Position numbers and translations under genes: made by a program
Shown here: piece by piece, positions 26,367 through 33,220 of the stretch
Layout of the letters: every line of letters starts with the position of its first letter
Position numbering within the stretch: the first letter of the stretch is position 1
Assembly (NCBI RefSeq): GCF_014334735.1
Contig: NZ_CP060587.1
Coordinates: forward strand, 3,070,784 to 3,134,783
Direction: 5' to 3'
Length of the DNA stretch: 64,000 nucleotides
From: Aeromicrobium senzhongii
Lineage (GTDB): Bacteria; Actinomycetota; Actinomycetes; Propionibacteriales; Nocardioidaceae
The notes under the pieces: generated by a model
What the model was told of the DNA's origin: nothing
Database searches by the model: none
What the model saw: the letters and a program-made list of their open reading frames with translations, nothing else

Positions 26367-27293
26367 TCACAGAGACACCCTTCCAGTCCACATGTGCCAG
26401 TTCTCCTGGGCGAAGTAGCGCGCCGTGATGGCGTCGCTGGCCGCCGAGCAGGCGCGCTGCAGGCGCTCCATCTCGAACGGCATGGTCTCGAGCAGTTCAT
26501 TGAGCGGCCGGTACTCGATCTCGGTACGGGCCCGCCCGAGCAGCCGCAGCGCCTCGTCGGAGAAGCCGGCACGACGCCCGGCCACGTCCAGGCGGGTCAG
26601 CGCCCGCTCGGCCTCGCTGAGGCTGGAGACCAGCGACCGCGGGAACCAGCGGTCCAGCAGCAGGTACTCGGCAGCCGCGCTGTCGCGCTCGATCCCGCGG
26701 TACGTGCGCAGGAAGCTCTCGTAGCCACCGCAGGCGCGCAGCGTGTTCTGCCACGCGACGCCCGATCCGCCGGCACTGGCCGCCGTCGACAACAGTCGCG
26801 CGGTCATGTCGGCCCGCTCGATGTTGCGGCCCAGCACGTAGAAGTACCAGCCCTGGTCGCGCGGCATCGAGTCGTCGGCCGAGCCGGAGATCATCGCGGT
26901 GCGCCGGCGGACCCAGTTGAACATCTCGACCGGACGCATCGAGGTGGCCGCCGGCACGCCCTGCCAGGTGGTGTTGATGGCCGACCAGACATCGGTCGAG
27001 AGGGTCTCGCGCGCACTGCGGGCGGCCTCGCGCATCGAGCCGATGACCGCCGCGATGGACGTGGACGACTTCTGGTCGTACGCCAGGTTGTCGAGCATCG
27101 ACCAGCGGTTCGGCACCCCCTCGAAGTCCTCGATGCCCATGACCGCGAACAGCTGCTGGCAGCTGGTGACCTCGTCGGTCGACGGGTCCTCGACCAGCAT
27201 CTGCATCTGGACGTCCAACAGGCGGGCCGTGTCGTCGGCGCGCTCGAGGTAGCGGCCGATCCAGAACAGCGACTCACCGATCCGGCTGAGCAT
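26367..27293 (-). CDS. Alpha-E domain protein
   Basis: A 308-residue all-helical protein beginning M-L-S-R-I-G-E-S-L-F-W-I-G-R-Y-L-E-R-A-D-D-T-A-R, the signature of the alpha-E family. These proteins occur with circularly permuted ATP-grasp enzymes and transglutaminase-like proteins in a conserved operon predicted to build or modify a small peptide. The ATG overlaps the ATP-grasp stop by one base (TGATG). Residue E/R-rich helices around 20 and 150 likely form the active or binding site; the biochemistry is not established. Confidence 0.9.
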   Translation of the reverse strand: MLSRIGESLFWIGRYLERADDTARLLDVQMQMLVEDPSTDEVTSCQQLFAVMGIEDFEGVPNRWSMLDNLAYDQKSSTSIAAVIGSMREAARSARETLSTDVWSAINTTWQGVPAATSMRPVEMFNWVRRRTAMISGSADDSMPRDQGWYFYVLGRNIERADMTARLLSTAASAGGSGVAWQNTLRACGGYESFLRTYRGIERDSAAAEYLLLDRWFPRSLVSSLSEAERALTRLDVAGRRAGFSDEALRLLGRARTEIEYRPLNELLETMPFEMERLQRACSAASDAITARYFAQENWHMWTGRVSL

Positions 27294-28837
27294 CAGGCCT
27301 CCCTGGAGGGGACGGGGACGGGGACGGGCGCCATGGTCTGCGACTGGGACTGCGACGAGGCGTGCGACTCGAGGTCGTCGTCATCGACCTCGATCGGCTC
27401 GGTCGGCCGGGCGAGCACCCAGGTGTCCTTCGAGCCGCCGCCGCGGCTGGAGTTCACGATCAGCTCGCCCTCGGGCAGGGCCACGCGGGTCAGGCCGCCG
27501 GGCAGCACCCAGACGTCGTCGCCGTCGTTGACCGCGAACGGCCGCAGGTCGACGTGCCGGGGACGGATCCCGTCCTCGACCAGGGTCGGCACCGTGGACA
27601 GCGAGACCACCGGCTGGGCGATCCAGTCGCGCGGCGCGGCGATGACCTTGGCGCGCAGCTCATCGAGCTCCTCGCGGGTGGCCGCCGGACCGATGACGAT
27701 GCCCTTGCCGCCCGAGCCGTCGACCGGCTTGAGCACGAGCTCGTCGAGGCGGTCCAGGACCTCCTCGCGCTGGTCGGCGTCGCCGCAGCGCCACGTGTCG
27801 ACGTTGCGCAGGATCGGCTCCTCGTGCAGGTAGTAGCGGATCAGGTCGGGGACGTACGTGTAGAGCAGCTTGTCGTCGGCCACGCCGTTGCCGACCGCGT
27901 TCGCGATCGTCACGTTGCCCGCACGCGCCGCGTTGATGAGCCCGGGGACGCCCAGCGTGGAGTCGGCGCGGAACGCCAGCGGGTCGAGGAACTCGTCGTC
28001 GATCCGGCGGTAGATCACGTGCACGGGCGCCAGGCCGTCGGTCGTGCGCATCATGACGCGCCCGCCGTGGCACACCAGGTCGCGGCCCTCGACCAACTCG
28101 ACGCCCATCGTGCGGGCCAGCAGGGTGTGCTCGAAGTAGGCCGAGTTGTAGACGCCGGGCGTCAGGACCACGACGGTCGGATCGCTGACACCGGCGGGCG
28201 CCGCCGCGCGCAGCGCCGAGAGCAACTGGCGCGAGTAGCGAGCGACGGGGCGGATGCGGTGGTGCGCGAAGACCTCGGGCAGGCCGCCGGACATCGCGCG
28301 GCGGTTCGTCATGACGTACGAGACGCCGGACGGGACGCGCGCGTTGTCCTCCAGCACGCGGAAGTCGCCGTGGCCGTCGCGGATCAGGTCGATGCCCGCG
28401 ACGTGGATCCGGACCCCGTTCGCGGGATCGATGCCCGCGACGACGCGGTGGTAGTGGCTCGAGGTCACGACCGTCTTGCGCGGCACGACTCCGTCGCGGA
28501 ACAGCTCTCCGGCGCCGTACGCGTCGGCCAGGAACGCCTCGAGCGCCTTGACGCGCTGCTTGACGCCGGCCTCGACCTCATCCCAGGCATCGGCCTCGAT
28601 GATGCGCGGCACGATGTCGAGCGGGAACGGGCGTTCCTCACCGGCGACGCCGAAGGTGATGCCCTGCTCGAGGTAGGACGACGCCAGACCCTCGGCCCGC
28701 TGTCGCACCTCCTCGGGCGGCATCTTGCCGAATGCCGCGTGCACGGCGGCATAGAGGTCGCGCAGGCCCGACTCGCCGTACATCTCGTCGTAGCCCGCGA
28801 CAGGTCCGTATCCCTCGAACAGTTGCGCCTGTGTCAC
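27293..28837 (-). CDS. Circularly permuted ATP-grasp protein
   Basis: A 514-residue type 2 circularly permuted ATP-grasp enzyme (Y-D-E-M-Y, later L-E-D-N-A-R-V-P-S-G-V-S-Y, and K-P-V-D-G-S-G-G-K-G-I-V-I as the glycine-rich ATP loop). It should form an amide bond from an acyl phosphate. A polar tail with repeated S-Q-S-Q and P-V-P-V-P ends the protein. GTG start. First gene of the ATP-grasp / alpha-E / transglutaminase-fold operon; the substrate is unknown. Confidence 0.9.
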   Translation of the reverse strand: MTQAQLFEGYGPVAGYDEMYGESGLRDLYAAVHAAFGKMPPEEVRQRAEGLASSYLEQGITFGVAGEERPFPLDIVPRIIEADAWDEVEAGVKQRVKALEAFLADAYGAGELFRDGVVPRKTVVTSSHYHRVVAGIDPANGVRIHVAGIDLIRDGHGDFRVLEDNARVPSGVSYVMTNRRAMSGGLPEVFAHHRIRPVARYSRQLLSALRAAAPAGVSDPTVVVLTPGVYNSAYFEHTLLARTMGVELVEGRDLVCHGGRVMMRTTDGLAPVHVIYRRIDDEFLDPLAFRADSTLGVPGLINAARAGNVTIANAVGNGVADDKLLYTYVPDLIRYYLHEEPILRNVDTWRCGDADQREEVLDRLDELVLKPVDGSGGKGIVIGPAATREELDELRAKVIAAPRDWIAQPVVSLSTVPTLVEDGIRPRHVDLRPFAVNDGDDVWVLPGGLTRVALPEGELIVNSSRGGGSKDTWVLARPTEPIEVDDDDLESHASSQSQSQTMAPVPVPVPSREA

Positions 28838-28939
28838 GGGACCACCCTAGAGGCGATTTGCTTCGCGCACGTTTCGACCGTCGGCAGTGCCGAAAACGCC
28901 CTCTCCCGGCTACGATTCGTACCGGAAAGGGGCGCGCCC

Positions 28940-29374
28940 ATGACCGCAGGTGACGTCTTGGTGCTCAACGCGAGCTACGAACCTCTGCAGCGCGTGTCCC
29001 TGCGCCACGCCATCAAGATGCTCGTACGCGAGGTGGCGGTCATCGAGGAGTCCCACGACGAGACCTTCGGGCCCTTTCCCCGGCCCAAGGTCCTGCGCCT
29101 GGTGCGGTACGTCGTCACGCGGTGGATGCACCGGCGCGCGCACCTGTGCACCAAGACCGCGATCAAGGCCCGCGACAAGGCCTGCGCCTACTGCGGCGGC
29201 TCGGCCGAGACCGTCGACCACATCGTCCCTCGCTCGCGCGGCGGTGAGCTGACCTGGGAGAACGCCGTCGCCGCGTGCCTGCGCTGCAACCACAAGAAGG
29301 GCAACCGCACCCCGACCGAGGCCGGCATGGCTCTGCTCATCACACCGGCCCGGCCGAAGACCTTCGTGGCCTGA
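28940..29374 (+). CDS. HNH endonuclease family protein
   Basis: A 144-residue protein. The C-terminal half is an HNH module with a zinc ribbon: A-Y-C-G-G, V-D-H-I-V-P-R-S-R-G-G, W-E-N-A-V-A-A-C and N-H-K-K-G-N-R-T-P. The N-terminus (V-L-N-A-S-Y-E-P-L-Q-R-V-S) is that of the widespread actinobacterial single-copy HNH protein, probably a house-keeping nuclease in DNA repair rather than a mobile element. ATG 28940 follows GGAAAGGGG; a TACGAT -10 lies at 28911. Confidence 0.9.
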   Translation: MTAGDVLVLNASYEPLQRVSLRHAIKMLVREVAVIEESHDETFGPFPRPKVLRLVRYVVTRWMHRRAHLCTKTAIKARDKACAYCGGSAETVDHIVPRSRGGELTWENAVAACLRCNHKKGNRTPTEAGMALLITPARPKTFVA

Positions 29375-29399
29375 CCGCGCCTCACGCCTCCGGCGCGCG

Positions 29400-29457
29400 A
29401 GATGTGTGGCTTTCCGTACCCTTTTCGGGCTCAGAAGGTGCGCACCGCTACACATCT
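29400..29457. repeat. Inverted repeat between convergent HNH and SIP genes
   Basis: AGATGTGTGGC (29400-29410) and GCTACACATCT (29447-29457) are an inverted pair matching at 10 of 11 positions, around a 36-base centre that includes a CCCTTTTCGGG mini-palindrome. It fills the 98-base gap between two convergent stops. A bidirectional terminator or a REP-like dispersed palindrome are both possible. Confidence 0.45.
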
Positions 29458-29472
29458 GGGGCGGGGAACCCG

Positions 29473-30363
29473 TCAGAGGCCGACGGACTCGTAGATGTCG
29501 TCGAGCTCGTCGAGGTACGCGCCCTCGTCCTGGCCGGCCCGCTCGTACGCGGCGAGGGCCTTGACGCGGATCATCTCGGCGACCTCCTCGTAGCGGGCGT
29601 TCCACTTCTCGGCCTCGATCTGCCAGTAGCCACAGGTGTAGAACGCCGCCTGCGGCCAGCCCAGTCCCCGCCGCAGGTGCTTGCGGACGGCGCGGCTGGC
29701 GCGGGCCTCACCGGCGAGCCAGACGTAGCGCCCCGACCAGTCGGCGGGCAGGTCGCGCCCGGTGACGGCGGCCTCGAGCGCGTTCGGGATCAGGTGCTCG
29801 TCCTCGACGACCTCCCAGTGCGCGTGCACGTCGGCGGCCGACGGCAACGGAACCTCGTCGGCCGCGTCGCTGACGACGACGTGCACCTCCGCGACGACCC
29901 CCGGGTCGAGCTCGCGCAGGATCCGGGCCAGCGCCGGGACGCCGGTGATGTCGCAGACGAGGAGCTGGTGCCGCGCGTCCGCCGCCGGGCGGTAGAGCCC
30001 GTGCGGCTCGAGGACGCCCACGCGGTCGCCGGGCTGACACGTGCGAGCCCAGTCCGAGCCGGCTCCCTGCTCGTGCAGCGCGATGTCGACGTCCACGCGC
30101 ACGTCGCCGTCGACGACCCGGTGGTCCGAGATCGTGTAGACCCGCGGGACGAGCGGCTCGGCGCCCTCGGGGTAGGTGTAGGACCAGTCCTCGTTGATCG
30201 TCGGCAACGCGATCTTCGCGCCGGGGTGCGGGGGCAGCAACAGCCGCACGTACTCGTCGGGGATGCCGGTGGACTGCCAGCCCTCGAGACCACCCAACGT
30301 GATGGACACGAGGTGCGGAGTCAGCTGGCGGCGACCCAGGACGGTCGCGGCATAGGTCTTCAC
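29473..30363 (-). CDS. Siderophore-interacting protein 2 (iron-regulated)
   Basis: A 296-residue ferric-siderophore reductase: N-terminal FAD domain with R-V-Y-T-I-S-D-H-R (flavin site), SIP C-terminal domain with Y-V-W-L-A-G-E-A-R-A-S-R, and a helical C-terminal tail (about 250-296). GTG at 30363 is chosen because AAGGGGA sits at the right distance; an upstream ATG would extend into the iron box region. A DtxR/IdeR-like box 63 bases upstream predicts repression by iron. Confidence 0.91.
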   Translation of the reverse strand: MKTYAATVLGRRQLTPHLVSITLGGLEGWQSTGIPDEYVRLLLPPHPGAKIALPTINEDWSYTYPEGAEPLVPRVYTISDHRVVDGDVRVDVDIALHEQGAGSDWARTCQPGDRVGVLEPHGLYRPAADARHQLLVCDITGVPALARILRELDPGVVAEVHVVVSDAADEVPLPSAADVHAHWEVVEDEHLIPNALEAAVTGRDLPADWSGRYVWLAGEARASRAVRKHLRRGLGWPQAAFYTCGYWQIEAEKWNARYEEVAEMIRVKALAAYERAGQDEGAYLDELDDIYESVGL

Positions 30364-30425
30364 GGGTTCCCCTTCGTTGGACGGGCGCGCACCGGTCCGG
30401 TCGCACCCACCGGAAATCAACCCGG

Positions 30426-30444
30426 TTAGGTCAGGCTAACAACA
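30426..30444. promoter_or_regulatory. DtxR/IdeR iron box
   Basis: TTAGGTCAGGCTAACAACA matches the iron-box consensus TTAGGTTAGGCTAACCTAA at 15 of 19 positions, including the AGG and GCTAAC core. It lies between the SIP gene (left) and the FemX-like gene (right), 23 bases before the latter's GTG, so it could control both. Confidence 0.72.
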
Positions 30445-30453
30445 CCTGTTGGA

Positions 30454-30459
30454 TAGCCT
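30454..30459 (+). promoter_or_regulatory. Leaderless-type -10 of the FemX-like gene
   Basis: TAGCCT lies 7 bases before the GTG at 30467, with no ribosome site. It is next to the iron box, so a repressor bound there would cover the -35 side of this promoter. Confidence 0.4.
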
Positions 30460-30466
30460 CAAGAGC

Positions 30467-31579
30467 GTGACCATCCGCGTTCGTCCCATCTCCTCCGAGG
30501 ACCACCTGTCCTTCATCGCGTCCCGCGGGACGGCCAGCTTCCTGCAGACCCCCGCCTGGGCGGCGGTCAAGAGCGAGTGGCGTGGCGAGTCGCTGGGGTG
30601 GTTCGACGGAGATGCGCTGGTCGGCGCCGGGCTGGTCCTGTACCGCCAGGTGCCCAAGCTCAAGCGCTACCTGGCGTACCTGCCCGAGGGTCCCGACCTC
30701 GACTGGAGCGGCGACGTCGCGCCCGCGCTCGAGGCGATGCGCGACCACCTCCGGACCCAGGGCGCCTTCGGCATCCGCATGGGTCCGCCCGTCGTCACGC
30801 GCCGCTGGGAGGCCGCCACCCTGAAGGCCGCCCTCGCCGACGAGGTGCTGACCCGGCTCGGCGACGTCCCGGCCGATCACACCGACGAGGCGGCGATCGC
30901 CCTGTCCGGCACGCTGCGCTCGCTGGGCTGGAAGGAGCAGTCCGCCGAGGGCGGCTTCACCGCGGGCCAGCCGAAGTACAACTTCCAGATCCCGCTGGCC
31001 GGTCGCACCGAGGAGGACGTCCTCGCCGGCATGAACCAGCAGTGGCGCCGCAACATCCGCAAGGCCGCCAAGCAGGGCGTCGAGGTCACCGAGGGCGGCC
31101 GCGACGACCTCGTCGACTTCCACCGCGTGTACGTCGAGACCGCCGAGCGCGACCACTTCACGCCGCGACCGCTGTCGTACTTCCAGACCATGTGGGACGC
31201 CATGACGGCCGAGGACCCGCAGCGGCTGCGGCTGTACCTGGGCCGGCACGAGGGCGACCTGGTCGCCGCCACGACGCTCGTCCAGGTCGGCACCCACGCC
31301 TGGTACTCCTACGGCGCGTCGACCACGGCCAAGCGCGAGGTGCGCGGCTCGAACGCCGTCCAGTGGCAGATGATCCGCGACTCGCTGGCCGCCGGCGCGG
31401 AGGTCTACGACCTGCGCGGCATCACCGACACCATCGACTCCGACGACCCCCACGTGGGCCTGCTGCAGTTCAAGGTGGGCACCGGCGGCGAGGCCGTCGA
31501 GCACCTCGGCGAGTGGGACCTGCCCATCAACCGCCCTCTGTACACGGCGTTCACCGCGTACATGAAGCGCCGCGGCTGA
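30467..31579 (+). CDS. FemX-like lipid II peptide-bridge aminoacyltransferase
   Basis: A 370-residue FemABX-family enzyme of two GNAT-like halves (F-L-Q-T-P-A-W-A-A-V-K near 25, then Q-W-R-R-N-I-R-K-A-A-K-Q-G-V and Y-S-Y-G-A-S near 285). It transfers an amino acid from aminoacyl-tRNA to the stem peptide of lipid II; glycine is the usual residue in LL-DAP actinobacteria such as Nocardioidaceae. GTG 30467 is chosen over a TTG six codons upstream because of the -10 spacing. It is followed by an alanine-racemase-like gene that may be co-transcribed. Confidence 0.88.
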   Translation: MTIRVRPISSEDHLSFIASRGTASFLQTPAWAAVKSEWRGESLGWFDGDALVGAGLVLYRQVPKLKRYLAYLPEGPDLDWSGDVAPALEAMRDHLRTQGAFGIRMGPPVVTRRWEAATLKAALADEVLTRLGDVPADHTDEAAIALSGTLRSLGWKEQSAEGGFTAGQPKYNFQIPLAGRTEEDVLAGMNQQWRRNIRKAAKQGVEVTEGGRDDLVDFHRVYVETAERDHFTPRPLSYFQTMWDAMTAEDPQRLRLYLGRHEGDLVAATTLVQVGTHAWYSYGASTTAKREVRGSNAVQWQMIRDSLAAGAEVYDLRGITDTIDSDDPHVGLLQFKVGTGGEAVEHLGEWDLPINRPLYTAFTAYMKRRG

Positions 31580-31644
31580 GCCCCCCCGCCCACCAGCCGG
31601 ACACCGCCGGAGGCGGACCACGCCCGGAGCGCGATGATGGACCC

Positions 31645-32679
31645 ATGGCGTTCGACCTGCAGATCCGCGCCGCCGACTGGCGGAGCCACCTCGTCGCGAC
31701 CCGCGACGCCCATCCCGCGATCGTGCCGGTCATCAAGGGCAACGGTTACGGCCTCGGTCGCCAGCGTCTGGCCGGCGAGGCGTTCCGTCTCGGTACCGAC
31801 ATGATCGCTGTCGGCACGTACGAGGAGGCCGCCGAGTTGCTCGGTGCCTTCACCGGCGACGTGCAGGTCCTGACGCCCTGGCGACCGTTCTCGCCGCGCG
31901 TCGCGGACGGCCGGCTGATCCACACGGTCAGCCGCCTCGAGGACATCGCGCCGCTGGCCGCCCAGCTGCCGGGTGCGCGGGTCGTCGTCGAGGGCCTCAC
32001 CTCCATGGCGCGGCACGGACTGGACCGTCACCACATCACCGAGGCCGCGCGCCTGATCGGCGAGGCCGGCCTGGTCGTCGAGGGATTCGCGATCCACCTG
32101 CCGATGGCCGGTGCGAACCTGGCCGAGGCGCGCACCTGGTGCGCGATCCTCGAGACCTCGGCGCTGCCGGCCACCACGGTCTTCTGCTCGCACCTGACCG
32201 TCCCCGAGCTCGAGCAGCTGCGCACCGAGCGCCCGAACCTCACGATCCGGCCGCGCGTCGGGACCGCGCTGTGGCTGGGCCGCCTCGACACGCTCGAGGT
32301 CCGCTCGACCGTCCTCGACGTCCACACCGTGCAGCGCGGCGAGCGGGTCGGCTACCGCCAGGGCCGGGTGCCCCGCGACGGTCACGTCCTCGTGGTCGCT
32401 GGCGGCACCAGCCACGGGATCGGCCTGGAGGCCCCGCGCGCGGTCGCCGGCGTCGCCGGTCGCGGCAAGGCCGTCGCCAAGGGCGGGCTCGCAGCTGCCG
32501 GGCTGGCGCTGTCGCCATTCACGATCGCCGGCAAGCAGCGCTGGTTCGTGGAGCCCCCGCACATGCAGGCCAGCATGATCCTGCTGCCCGAGGGCGTGCC
32601 GGTACCCGCCGTGGGCGACCGCCTCCCGGCGGCCGTCCGCTACACGATCGCCCAGTTCGACTCGATCACCGAGGTCTGA
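31645..32679 (+). CDS. Alanine racemase-like PLP protein
   Basis: A 344-residue fold-type III PLP protein. The PLP lysine is in I-K-G-N-G-Y-G-L-G (Lys31); the barrel end R-V-G-T-A-L-W-L-G and the C-terminal V-G-Y-R-Q-G and V-A-G-G-T-S-H-G segments align with alanine racemase, though the usual G-Y-A-D-G is altered. It likely acts on amino acids for peptidoglycan, in keeping with the FemX gene 65 bases upstream. It need not be the main alanine racemase of the cell. Confidence 0.82.
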   Translation: MAFDLQIRAADWRSHLVATRDAHPAIVPVIKGNGYGLGRQRLAGEAFRLGTDMIAVGTYEEAAELLGAFTGDVQVLTPWRPFSPRVADGRLIHTVSRLEDIAPLAAQLPGARVVVEGLTSMARHGLDRHHITEAARLIGEAGLVVEGFAIHLPMAGANLAEARTWCAILETSALPATTVFCSHLTVPELEQLRTERPNLTIRPRVGTALWLGRLDTLEVRSTVLDVHTVQRGERVGYRQGRVPRDGHVLVVAGGTSHGIGLEAPRAVAGVAGRGKAVAKGGLAAAGLALSPFTIAGKQRWFVEPPHMQASMILLPEGVPVPAVGDRLPAAVRYTIAQFDSITEV

Positions 32680-32682
32680 GCG

Positions 32683-33138
32683 TCACCACGGCTCGCCGGT
32701 GAGCACGTCGATTTCGACCTTGAAGTGCTTCTTCCGCCACTCCGGGGCCGATTTCGGGCACCGGACCGCAGTGGTCTGCAGGTCTGCACCGTCATCGATG
32801 ATCTGCAGGCAGCCGCCCACCTGCACACTGGTCGTCTCCATCCAGCCACCGCCGGTCCCGGCGTCGTGGAGGTAGAAGATCCACGTGAGCGGGTCGCGCG
32901 ACGGCACGTCGACCAACTCGGGGAACGCCGTCGCCATGCCGGCCGTCGGATCCTTGTCGCCGAGGCCCCGGTCGACGAGGACGAACTCGGCCTCCTCGAT
33001 GATCTCGGCGGCCCGCTCGCGCAGCGTCTCCGTGGCGTTGTCGATCGCCTTCTCGTCCGAGCTGCGGCTCTCGCAGCCGCTCAGCACCGCCACCACCACG
33101 GCGGCGGACACCCCGGCACGCAGGAACTGACGACGCAT
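32683..33138 (-). CDS. Small lipoprotein, unknown function
   Basis: A 151-residue lipoprotein: signal with lipobox V-L-S-G-C (Cys about 22), then a helical acidic stretch (T-L-R-E-R-A-A-E-I-I-E-E-A) and a domain with two further cysteines (G-G-C-L-Q and V-R-C-P-K). ATG 33138 has a GGGGGG ribosome site. It is convergent with the racemase-like gene, stops 4 bases apart. Family not recognised. Confidence 0.72.
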   Translation of the reverse strand: MRRQFLRAGVSAAVVVAVLSGCESRSSDEKAIDNATETLRERAAEIIEEAEFVLVDRGLGDKDPTAGMATAFPELVDVPSRDPLTWIFYLHDAGTGGGWMETTSVQVGGCLQIIDDGADLQTTAVRCPKSAPEWRKKHFKVEIDVLTGEPW

Positions 33139-33220
33139 GTCGGACCCCCCGATCACGCTCGGCGACGTCGGACCGGGTCTGCACCGGTCCGCCGAGCAGG
33201 TCGGAGACTACCGCCGCGGC

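Noticed and set aside
28940..29457. HNH gene followed by a structured element as an IscB/HEARO-type RNA-guided system
   Set aside because: The protein is a 144-residue single-domain HNH without RuvC or bridge-helix parts, and the inverted repeat is downstream and short, not an upstream guide RNA.
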